Shown: one piece after another, positions 13,601-23,136 of the stretch
Position numbering within the stretch: the first letter of the stretch is position 1
Layout: each line of letters opens with the position of its first letter
Origin: Sipunculus nudus
Taxonomy: Eukaryota; Annelida; Sipuncula; Golfingiida; Sipunculidae
Reading direction: 5' to 3'
Assembly: GCA_026874595.1 (NCBI GenBank)
Contig: CM049311.1
Span: 34,057,676-34,121,675, forward strand
Length of the DNA: 64,000 bases
Program-made: the position numbers and the translations under genes
Notes under the pieces: generated by a model
What the model was told of the DNA's origin: nothing
Databases searched by the model: none
Seen by the model: only the letters and a program-made list of their open reading frames with translations

Positions 13601-14310
13601 TCAGTTTCTGTAGACTGGTGGTGCCACCTGTATTTTGATTTTTAAGAATTTTTTTCTTGATTTTTGAGACCTTTAAACATTTGGTCATCTGTTAACAGGC
13701 CACAAATCATAATGACTTGACCTAGAATCTTCTTTCTTAACATGCAGAGTCCATGAAACATCTTGGAAACCTGAAATTAGGTCTCTGTTACCCATATCCT
13801 TCATGCTCTGGGGCTCCGAAGTACTCCCCAGAATAAAGATTTGGTCATCTGTTAACAGAGCACAAATAATAATGACTTGACCTAGAATCTCCTTTCTTGA
13901 TATGCTGGGAGGCCCCTGAAAAGTCTCCTTGTGCACCTGAAATTACATCTCTGTTACCCATATCCTTCATCCTATGCGGCTTTGAAATACCCCCCAGAAT
14001 AAACATTTGGTCATCTGTTAACAGGGCACAAATCATAATAACTGGACCTAGAATTTTATTTTTTGACATGCTGGGAGACCCCTGAAAAGTCATTTTGTAA
14101 ACCTTGAAAATAGGTCTCTGTTACCCATATCCTTCAGGCTACAGAGCTCCATAGTACCCCAATGAATATTGGATGATTTTATACAAAAGGTCAAGTTTGG
14201 AAAAAGTATTTAATTCAAATTTGACATTCAGATGATAAAATTACTTTTGTCAATGTCTTCCTGGTCAGCTGAGCGTCATGACCCCTGGGTCACTTGTTAC
14301 CATCTCTTGT
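10628..14310. repeat. Dispersed-repeat array with palindromic heads (about 340-bp sub-units)
   Basis: Four heads start TTTTTAGCTCAGCTGACTG at 10628, about 11687, about 12393 and 12945, each followed by TCATCTGAGC, which can pair with the head as an imperfect hairpin. A sub-unit with CTGTTAACAGGGCACAAATC recurs about every 340 bp (near 10720, 11062, 11400, 11770, 12106, 12477, 13025, 13370, 13690, 13850, 14015). The end near 14264 has GTCAGCTGAGC, inverted relative to the heads. The 12945-14310 piece seems a complete copy; 10628-12664 is a truncated array; 12665-12944 is unrelated sequence. The short ORFs here come from the repeat and are not genes. Confidence 0.8.
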
Positions 14311-15012
14311 TTCTATTTTGTTTGTGTGCAGCAAAGAAGTCTCCAAACAATATTAGTGTTCTGTTACATCGTGGTGGATAGTCAAGAACTGTTAAACAAA
14401 CCCTGCAAGCTATTTTACTTTCACTAGATGTTTGCTATGCCTCATTTAATCAAATTTACCCTACAATATACCAAGAGTCTAAAGCTTTTGGTTTCTTGCT
14501 TCTTGGGTAATTAAAATCACCTCTAAAGACCCAGCTACTGTCACTGAAGCTGGATGACCAGGCATTTGCAATACTAATATAAACATGAAAATGGCATGCA
14601 AAAAACAGTAAATGAGTATCTTTCACGTATATATATATATATTTTTTTTATTTATATAATTTAAACACCTTTAAACACACCTAATAGTTAATCCAGTTCA
14701 ATTTTTTTACATGAGTGCTGAACATCTTCTTCTTAAAATTACAATTTCGTTACAACACTACCTTTATTTTTCTGATGTTGAAATAATGCATTATATATAG
14801 ACTACGGCCCCACGGTTAACATAATTAACAACTTGAATTTGAAACCATACAAAAGTGTTATAAAATATAATGCACAAAATAACAATATTTGATATTTTTA
14901 GTAGGAGACAATTGTACAGTCACGCAGTGTGTTACATAAGTTTAAATATGCTTGCTTCCTACTAACAGGGCTTTGTGGAACATCAATATAATCTGGGAAA
15001 AATGATTTATTA

Positions 15013-15014
<2 letters not shown>

Positions 15015-15073
<59 letters not shown>
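15015..15073. repeat. (TA)n microsatellite, left of palindrome
   Basis: About 58 bp of nearly pure TA directly abutting the left arm of the inverted repeat. Confidence 0.9.
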
Positions 15074-15074
<1 letters not shown>

Positions 15075-15168
15075 CAGAGTGAAGACGCCTTAGTGTTGAC
15101 TAACTGTTTAATTCAACTGTGGTTGAATTAAACAGTTAGTCAACACTAAGGCGTCTTCATTTTGTTAT
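15071..15168. repeat. Near-perfect palindrome, 47-bp arms
   Basis: The arms 15081-15117 and 15122-15158 are exact reverse complements (37 bp) around a 4-base centre TGTG. The match extends to 15071-15117 and 15122-15168 with two mismatches. (TA)n tracts lie on the left edge and about 35 bp to the right. The structure could extrude as a cruciform; it may be a fold-back element or a junction of two inverted repeat copies. Confidence 0.93.
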
Positions 15169-15199
15169 CTATACACTGAGGGACTAACACGGCTACACG

Positions 15200-15204
<5 letters not shown>

Positions 15205-15253
<49 letters not shown>
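15205..15253. repeat. (TA)n microsatellite, right of palindrome
   Basis: About 48 bp of TA, near-symmetrical with the tract at 15015-15073. Confidence 0.9.
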
Positions 15254-15255
<2 letters not shown>

Positions 15256-15562
15256 CATGTCTAAAAATGCAGAACAGCCTCCTTCCCGACTTTAGGGCTG
15301 CGCCCCCTCTATTTTCAAATTCTCGATACGCCACTGGTTTCTATGTTATAGGTACTGCATGTCCAACATTGTCGGACTGATAAGTCCAACATAAAAACCC
15401 TGATAAAAATATACATATAAAACAATGTAGCATATGTAGCTGCCGTGGTAATATTTAAGAGATATGTTTCACCTGCTTTAGTGATTTGCGTTTGAAATAA
15501 CCTATACTTAAATAACAGGATCCTTCCGGTGAGTAAAAATATAGGTTCAATTTATTACAATA

Positions 15563-15739
15563 CAGTAAAACCTGTGTTTTTAGACAACCTGTTGGACTGT
15601 GCAAAATAGGTCTTAATTTACAGGCGGTCTAATTGGACAGGTCAGTTATAACCAACATGAAGGCTTTCGGTTCACTCAAGGGTAGACCTAATAGACAGGT
15701 TGACTTATTATACATATGGTTTTCAGACAGGTTCCACCG
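15563..15739. mobile_element. Tigger/pogo-like MITE in intron 1 of relic A
   Basis: The ends are CAGTAAAACCTGTG and, inverted, CGGTGGAACCTGTCTG, with TA on the left flank. The interior repeats GACAxCCTGT-like blocks near both ends. It occupies the same intron position as the MITE at 46081-46258 in copy D, so insertion came before the A/D duplication. Confidence 0.7.
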
Positions 15740-15813
15740 TTAATATATACACTTGTATATACTTATACAATATGGTACTACTGACAAACATATGTAGGTT
15801 CGGTAGGTTCCAT

Positions 15814-16063
15814 GATCGTAAAATTCACATAGGAAGTGGAACTACATTATGATTCAGCGGATCGGAAAATCCGTTGATTCACTATTTCGAGTTAAATGCT
15901 CAAGCGTGCACAGTATCATCAGTATTATACTCGGTATAAACAGTTCGGCAACACATATTTTCATGTGTACGTTTATTAGCATTTTTTATATCAACACTAT
16001 TCAGCCCCGAGCAATTGTTATATAGGACCTAAAGGGGGTGAGAGTTCGCACAAGGGTTTTGCT
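15814..16063. repeat. Paralogous spacer, left part (between copies A and B)
   Basis: This matches the upstream region of copy D (about 46441-46700) and of copy C (about 37480-37750), including ATGATTCAGCGGAT and GTATAAACA blocks. It is interrupted at 16064 by the hAT-like element and resumes at 18865. Confidence 0.75.
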
Positions 16064-16473
16064 AAGGGTTGTATCAATATATCGATATATCGATACGAAT
16101 CGATACACGACGTCGATACGATAACCGAAATGCGTTGCATGTTGTATCGGTCGTATCGATGTAAAACATTGATTGCTAACGAATAGGGATATGACTCTAA
16201 GTTTAGATATAACTTTGACGATTTATAAAGCTAAATGCACTGTATATTTGTTGCTTTCGCTTTTAAGACTTGATAAGAAATGTTTATACGCATGCACGTC
16301 AGTACTTCCATGACAAGCAGGTGCATGTAAGCGATAATAGGAAAATGATACTGACTATCCTCTTTATTAATGAAATTGATATGACATCACATATTGCTAC
16401 TAGGGACAAGGTACACTCACGTCTTTATCCTATATATGTGTGTGTGTGTATCACACTTATTCGCTTTATGATA

Positions 16474-17521
16474 CAGTGAAACCCCGGGCTGCAGGCGGAC
16501 ACCCCTCTGGGGCGGACACCCCACCTAACGGACATTTTTTGGGCCGACGGAGCGTTTTTAAAACTTTAAGAACCTCACTAAGGCGCGGCCACACCGAACG
16601 TTGCGCTGTGCTGCAAAGCGCTGCAAACAGACGGCTGAGCATTTTTGCAGCGCCTCAAAGCGGAGAAAGTTTCAGCTTTGTTTTCCGGGCTGCACAGCAC
16701 GGCGCAGCGCGGCGTTTGGTGTGGACACCCCAGCGTATTTGCATGTACTCAACACTTTCTGCAGCGCAGCGGGGACACCCCCGCTATTCAGGACAGCGGA
16801 CACTTTTTTTTGTCCGCCCGATGGCAAAAATCACCCTGGCTAACAGACAATCAAGCGGCCGCCCCGAACGAAGTAGGCAGAAATACTTTGAAACTGCAAA
16901 TATTGTCTGCTTCTGGTACGCCTTATATCACTTAAATGTTCTCATGATTTTGGCATACTTCCATGACTATAACACCGGAGCTAGTTTTACTCAAGTTACC
17001 TTATTTTTCATTTAACATTCATTTATGTATCATTTTATCAATAGCTCTCCCCCAGAAAATGACGGAATTAACGAAGTTTCTATTGTGCCGAGCTTTCAGT
17101 GAAGCAACATATTTATTCTGAATTTGGGCCACATTATTCTATGATAGGCCCAGAAGCGATGATATTGACGTATCTGTTACACACCCGGACGATAACAGTC
17201 ACGGGTCATGACCTATCGCCTGGGGTGAGGGCTCAGCCATATATCAACCAATCCCCGATCTTGTTACATTTGTATCACGGAAATTAGTCCCAACTACCAA
17301 TTATAAGGCGTATATGATATAATGCATTGATTTATCATATTTGCATACGCTCCCAAAAGGTTTTCACAAAACTTGAACGAGATGTCCGAAATAAATTTAT
17401 ATTATAAGCGATTCTTTTATTGTCACGGAAAGAGTGAGTAATTGAGTAATTTTAAAGACCCAGTGCTACAACGGACAAATTGTCCAGTCTCGTGACTGTC
17501 CGCCCCAGATGGGTTTCACTG
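16474..17521. mobile_element. Tigger/pogo-like element nested in the hAT-like element
   Basis: The terminal inverted repeats are CAGTGAAACCC and GGGTTTCACTG, continuing imperfectly into GCGGACA/TGTCCGC-type sequence, with TA immediately outside both ends. A TA duplication and CAGT ends fit Tc1/mariner-pogo (Tigger). The interior is GC-richer than its surroundings. A 191-codon ORF across the left end shows no transposase features. Confidence 0.8.
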
Positions 17522-18683
17522 TATATCATTTTATCTCTATTTTGTTTTTATTTACGCAGCCAGTCATAGGCTACTTGGACTCCCACGTTTCACACCAGAC
17601 GTAAAATTAATTGTTAAAGCCTGGGGACAAATTCTGTTCACACAGGAGATTGACTAACTAAAAAAAAGCCATAAGAATTATCACAAAAGCAAATACAATG
17701 CCCACACTTAACCCCTTTTTTCAATCATTAAAAATCCTTAAAATTAATGACAACTTCAGACTAAATATATTAAAATTTTACTATAATTACTGCCATGAAG
17801 CACTACCATAATATTTACAAACATTTAATTTTTCAACAAGGACCATGACACACGAACATGACACAAGACATAAAGATACCCTTGTTACAAATAAAACCAG
17901 ACCTAAGATAGCAGACAGCTGTCCGAGAAACAAAACACCAAAAGTCATAAATGAAACGGACCAAATCATTGTTGACAAAATCTTCACTCATAGTCTTCAA
18001 GGTTTGATTTGCTACATCAAACAACAGTTTATAAATTATTATTAAGACAAATGCCTTCAGATAAACTGCTACATCTGTAACAAAAATTAGTCTAGGCCAT
18101 AAAAAAATTGTTTAATTAATAACAAACTATATTTTCAGTAATTCCAGTTGTAAATCTTCCCATTTTTTGTTACAAATTTCCTCATTAAATCATATAGTCT
18201 CAAATATTAAAAATGTTTAATCATTTAACCTCTATATTCATGTACAATTTCTCTCTCTCCATGTTTCATGCACAGTGGGCTGTTGTGTCAGTGGATCAAA
18301 ATCCTTAATAACAGTCTCCAGACATAATAAAAACAAAAATATTGACATACTGAATATATTTTGTATGGATGCTTTACTTTTATGTCGAATAAAATATTTC
18401 TCTCTCTCTCTCACTTATGGATTCATATTCACAGAAATACACAAAACTGTGTAATCACATGACACAAAAAATACAGCCTATGATCTTTCTCATCAAATGC
18501 AATAAAACTGATTGTGCGGGGGGGGGGGGTGAAAGGGCTCAAAGAAGATCGAGATTTTGTTAGTTTTAATTAGATATATTTAAAAATTAAAATCAACTTG
18601 TCTGGTTATGTATTTTATATCAAGCTTAAGCAGCTCAACTTGGGTGCATAGCATACGGAATATTTGGTATATAAAAATGAAAA

Positions 18684-18687
<4 letters not shown>

Positions 18688-18732
<45 letters not shown>
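18688..18732. repeat. (TA)n microsatellite
   Basis: About 45 bp of TA near the right end of the hAT-like element. Confidence 0.9.
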
Positions 18733-18737
<5 letters not shown>

Positions 18738-18864
18738 AACAGAGTTTTTATTAAGAAATGATATACAAAGAGAAATGAAGCGCATCGTCAATACGTATCG
18801 GTATCGAATTAACTGTTTCGCAATACGTATTGTACCGGATGAGGCGGACCGATACCCAGCCCTA

Positions 18865-19452
18865 GTTTTGCTGCATCATATATTGGACTTCAACACTTCA
18901 TACTCTGTATATATAGGGGAAAATTTGTTTAATATGACAGGTCACCGGATATGGGAGCATCGATTATTAGAAAATTGGTTAATGCTTATAGAACAAAGAG
19001 AACTGATTATGAATAAGGACAAATTTTACACTAGGTAGAATCACCCTGCTTCTGATGAAGGATGATTTTGAAACTTCAGATGTAAGTTGTTAGTAGATTT
19101 TAAATAACTTTTCATTGATTGCATGTTATTGTATGGGTTATATTCTTAAGCTTTAGTAATAATTGTTATATTTTAATGAATGGATTGTAATTAGGTGGCC
19201 GTAATTAATTTTATTATATGCGGTTATTAGGACTTTGCAAATTATCTCTAATCTATTAACTATTACATTTGTATGAACATAACGGATGTTCTAAATTACA
19301 AATATAATTTTAAATACAATTTTGGATAAAACAAAACTTTTATCACCCAGCACCATTTATTGCCAGCAAAAGTATGAAATCAGATCAACGGTTCGTTTTT
19401 ATAATCTGTTATGGTTCACTGTAATTGTTTTGTTTTGTTTTTGAATTATGAA
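18865..19452. repeat. Paralogous spacer, right part, with 3' flank of copy B
   Basis: Similar to 46700-47185 plus 48303-48382 beside copy E. It includes a probable polyadenylation signal for copy B: TTTATT on the + strand (AATAAA in the sense of B) at 19356-19361, about 95 nt after the stop codon. Confidence 0.65.
19356..19361 (-). terminator. Candidate polyadenylation signal of transporter B
   Basis: AATAAA on the - strand, about 95 nt past the TGA of copy B. The same block occurs at 47167-47172 beyond copy E. Confidence 0.4.
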
Positions 19453-22400
19453 TCAGTTGATAAGCGGAGAAGTCTCATCGGGTCCCGTCTGGTTCTCGTT
19501 GTTTTCTTCCCTCTCTCGTGATTTATATCTATCACCTTGTATGCTGCAAATAATTTGCATCACCACTAGCAACGCCCACATGGCACACGTAGAAGTGAAG
19601 GTCAGATAGTAGACATACTGTGGGCCAAACCTATGAATTAGTACTCCACTGACAAACTGAGAGACGAAGCCGCCTATACCGATCCCAGTGTCAATGACAC
19701 AAACCACAAACCCTGTCACCTCGATATAACGATCAGCCCACGCCATCATGGCGGGATAAACTGGGGACATAAAGAAAGAGGAACAACAAACCCAAATCCA
19801 CAACATGGAGGGAGATGTCAGGCCTAAAAAGGTTAATGCGCCAACACAAATCACTTGCAGGATAACATTGATATGAAGAACGATTTTGATTGGGAAGAAG
19901 TGGGCGAAAACTCCGCCTAGTCCACGGCCTACCGTACCACTTACAAAAAACATGGTATTCAGGAGCGTTCCTTCATTTTTGCTGAACTGAAGCGGCACAC
20001 TCACTGCTATGGCGTATAAGTACACACTTAGAGAGTTGGACACTATAACATTTGTGACGTAGGTCCAGAACAAGCTTTTAATCATGTACGTGCCGTAGCA
20101 AAGCCTTCCACCGGCCACGGCAGCGGGGGAAAGCATTTCTGTCAGAGATTTTCTTGTCGTGTCTAAAGTGAGGCCGGGAGGTACTGACACACAGGCAAAC
20201 ACGAAGAACGCAATGGATACAATACAGCCCGTACCACCTGCGATTAGATAAGGCATGAATATAATGTTCTTAGCAGTGTGGTTGTTGACCGATATGTCAG
20301 CTTCGCCGGACATAAGTTGATATGGTTGTACCACCGCCCCTTGAACAGTTGTATTTGTTCCATTGTTGGCATGCCCTGTAATGTACGGTTCTGATACGAT
20401 TGGGCCCAATATCAGACCAAAGGTGAAGGCCGTATGAAGTACGTGGATTGGTAGTGGCGACTTTTCTTTCCACATGGCGATGCAAGTTGAACTACAGACT
20501 GTTTTTATGAAAAGAAAAAAAACATTAAATTAACTGATAATAAACTCTAGCCTTATGCATACAATCCACGGATACTATATAGTCTAGATGTTGTTATGGG
20601 TTCATAACTTAAATGAGATTTCAGTTATGGGGATCCTCTTATTGAAAAACGTAGCAGGGGTATATTGGGATATTTGCAAAATAAACAGAGAAAATGGAGG
20701 CAATTTAGCAAATTTCTTACCAATAATGGCAAATAAACTGTTCTGGAGTAAAAATAAATTATGTAGAAGTGCCCTTATAATGAAATTGTTAAGATTTAAA
20801 CTCCTGTGGTTTTTTTAGCCTGCCATGCGGTCATGTTTCTCTTTTGTCACATGACCCTGTCCTTGACCTTATTGATATGAGAAAAGTTGTCCTCTGATTA
20901 TTGTTCCAAATAAATTATAGTAAATATTGTTTCCATAACTTCCATAGGCAAATTTGTTAAAACCTTAAATGATATAGCCATAAACTTATAAAGGACTTAT
21001 TGAAGCCATATATTATCATTTACTCATAAGTATTATTCATGAAATAAGATTTTTTTAAATAGATTTATTAGTAATAAATTACTCTGGTACACCAGAGGTC
21101 AGGTCACAGGTCAGGTCATGGGTGACCAGAGTTCATGCCTCAGCAACATGGCTGTGTCAGTGATGGTCTTCTGCTCTTCTCTTCATGATAAAATGCTGTT
21201 ATATCATATATAACATAAACAGGAGACTCCACATGTATGGAAACTGATATATAAAGGATATATAGGTAGAGTGAACATAGTTTAAGCTGCATCTTATTCT
21301 TAATTACTCTTTTATTCTTTCCTTCTGATACATCAGAAGGACCGCTACGATATTTCGTAAGAACATACTCAAGGCTGAGTATGGAGCCCGGGTCACCTGG
21401 TGTGTAATTCTCAGCCTTGCACCAAGGCAAGTCTAGATGGTGAGACAGTGAATGTCAAGATTGCTTCGTTGCTTGGGAATTGTGTAAATAATGACATCTG
21501 TTATGTTTTTTTTTTTCTAGATGGGCCGTTAATTGGTAGTAATTACCCTATATTCGTGAGATTTGCTTTAGATTTTGGACACAACACGACACTATTGATA
21601 TTTACCTTAAAGTTAATATCTTGGTCAGCTCTTATCTTCACAAAATTCATTTATTTCAGAGAGGGTTTATTTTAGGATATTGAATTATCTAGAATAGAAA
21701 TGAAAATAAATATGCAGTGTGTTTGAACTCTCACCAAAATTTCTACTTTTATTCTAGAGGGGGAAGGAATGTGGAAGTTTTTGGCTCCAATCTCGCATTT
21801 TTGGCTTTGTGGTCCGTAAGGGTTTAATTCATGATCCTCTGTACGAGGTTCTACATGAAGGAGTTGTGTGCCCTCGTCCATACATTAACGACCCACATGT
21901 AATTTACACAAAAAAAGCTATATTTTACCTAACACGCTAATAGCAAAGACCAGCACATCAAACGGTTAATTTAAGAGATTATTTATATACAATAGTGACC
22001 TTACCGACATTCAGGATACCTTGGCAGATGCCTAATGTAAAGTACGTTGCCCCTAGTACCACTAGATTGCATAGCCAAGGCATGACTACACTAACGGCTC
22101 CTGCCGTGAACACGGAGAATGCCAGGAACCAGTCCATGCGCTTCCGGTAGCGGTCGCTGATGATACCTCCAGCAAAGGAACCGAAGAAGACGCCGACAGC
22201 CTTCATCATAAGAGCCTTGGCATACTCTTCATAGTTAGTATGGTACAGGTTCTGCATGTCCAACAATGTTGGACTGACAAGTCCAACATAAAAACCCTGC
22301 AAATACAGATCGATTGAGATTTCATGCACATTCATCTTCCCTTTTGAAAAAAGAATTTATGAGATTTCTGTCACATTCTGTAAATATATTAATAATATAA

Positions 22401-23136
22401 GGGTAATTCTGATTATGAACAGTTCATATAAGACCTCCCTGAACTTGTTTATCAACAACGTGTTTGTAAACACAGATTTGTTGAAAACAAGAAAAAAATG
22501 TACATGTAACCTAAGGTGTTAGGTTGCATATATGCGGTGACAGAAAGGTCTCTTGTTTCAAAACACCATTTGCAAATCGGTTTATCTGACTTACTTCCAG
22601 AATTTTTGTTTTGATTATTTAAGCGGGCCCCCACATATTATAAACACGTTGATATAAACAAAACAAGCTACTTGTGTGTGGTGTTATTCACGTTTTCCGG
22701 ATTATTTCTATAAAAGCTCCAAGGGATTACCTTTCCTTTATTAAAGTCAAAAAGATGATGCCACTTTAAGCCAATTATGGCTAAAATTTTGGGAAAAGCT
22801 TTCGTTAAAGTGTTATATTTAAAAACAAGGCATGATTTTCATTCAGTTTGAGTAGTTTTCATATAATTAGAAAAATGAAAATAAATAATTCCTGAGGCTT
22901 CGACAATAACAATACATAAAAATAAATAATAAATGAACACGTCCAGGTAACATTTAATTAAATAATGTAATTCACACGTGCTTTACTAAATAGATGACAC
23001 CTACCAGAGATATGTAAATTAAAGGCATAAAGCAAGTCTTTACAAATCTATAGCGACGGGCAAAAGTGGATAACTCCGGATGTGTCCGGTCACGTGACTT
23101 TTCCTGCTCCTTGTTCGGTTCCTCCTTCGGTTGCAT
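19453..23136 (-). CDS. Transporter B: MFSD4/NaGLT1-like major facilitator protein
   Basis: Three exons in transcription order: 23136-23005, 22296-22005 and 20498-19453, intron phases 0 and 1, giving 489 residues. The start is the ATG shared in position with copies C and E; the upstream in-frame ATG of E is GTG here. The product is a predicted 12-helix membrane protein; intron 1 falls within helix 1. Family marks: SPTLLDMQ after helix 1, the MFS loop motif GGIISDRYRKR at about 87-97, CSSTCIAMW, IHVLHTAFTFG, and YPAMMAWADRYIEVTG before helix 11. N-glycosylation sequons (NGT, NTT, NHT) lie in the large loop after helix 5. The C terminus is a polar tail ending ETSPLIN, an acidic dileucine-type signal. 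The layout matches vertebrate MFSD4A/B (SLC60; rat NaGLT1 is a sodium-glucose carrier). Oddities: a Lys in helix 7 (MIKSLF) where E has Ile, and Cys in PWLCNL. The substrate is inferred. Confidence 0.88.
20591..21429. mobile_element. 839-bp insertion in intron 2 of copy B with 10-bp direct repeats
   Basis: AGTCTAGATG occurs at 20581-20590 and again at 21430-21439. The matching intron of copy E has the site once (AGTCTGGATG near 49516) and lacks the insert. No inverted ends are obvious, so a retroposed (SINE/LINE-type) or unknown element is possible. Confidence 0.7.
23089..23098. promoter_or_regulatory. CLEAR-type E-box GTCACGTGAC inside exon 1 of copy B
   Basis: This is an exact 10-bp palindrome matching the TFEB/CLEAR consensus, 38-47 nt downstream of the ATG, encoding part of KSRD. 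It is conserved in copy E (51041-51050) but not in copy C. Regulatory use is inferred; coding conservation could explain it. Confidence 0.3.

Larger units (their letters stand above)
10127..15336. mobile_element. 5.2 kb insertion splitting exon 2 of copy A
   Basis: Comparison with copies B-E shows exon 2 interrupted exactly here. Left edge: GTTAC then CAGAGGCGCATT. Right edge: ...CGCCACTG then GTTTC, where intact copies read GTTAC once. So there is a 5-bp near-duplication with one mismatch, and short inverted ends, CAGAGGCG against CAGTGGCG. CAGxGGCG-type ends resemble hAT-like elements, but a clean 8-bp duplication is absent. The interior holds a repeat array, (TA)n tracts and a large palindrome. 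No transposase is seen, so it may be several nested non-autonomous insertions. Confidence 0.6.
9970..15813 (-). pseudogene. Transporter copy A: relic of MFSD4/NaGLT1-like gene
   Basis: Three pieces of a three-exon transporter survive. At about 9970-10126 is the 3' half of exon 2 (YDDYAKDLMIRTNGVFFGSFAGG followed by a mutated DRYRKR motif, SESYRKR). At 15337-15400 is the 5' part of exon 2 (YVGLISPTMLDMQ-like). At 15811-15813 is the exon 1 start codon. Exon 3, intron 2 and the end of exon 2 are deleted at a junction near 9970 (compare copy D, where the left flank matches 43400-43430). Exon 2 is split by the 10127-15336 insertion, and most of exon 1 is lost at about 15795. The surviving intron 1 shares a MITE with copy D. 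It cannot encode a transporter. Confidence 0.85.
16064..18864. mobile_element. hAT-like non-autonomous element with 8-bp target duplication
   Basis: The element is flanked by exact GTTTTGCT repeats at 16056-16063 and 18865-18872; the paralogous spacer by copy D has this sequence once (near 46697). Its ends are AAGGGTTGTATCAATAT and, inverted, TAGGGCTGGGTATCGG. The interior near each end is rich in CGATAC/GTATCG. An 8-bp duplication and AGGG-type ends fit the hAT superfamily. No transposase ORF is visible. It contains the nested element at 16474-17521 and a (TA)n tract at 18688-18732. Confidence 0.8.

Noticed and set aside
10720-14030. Regularly spaced repeats, possible CRISPR-like array
   Set aside because: The spacing is about 340 bp and spacers are themselves repeated; it is an interspersed repeat in an animal genome.
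16440-17015. 191-codon ORF on the + strand
   Set aside because: It crosses the left end of a Tigger-like element and reads through its inverted repeat and GC-rich interior; no transposase motif, low-complexity composition.
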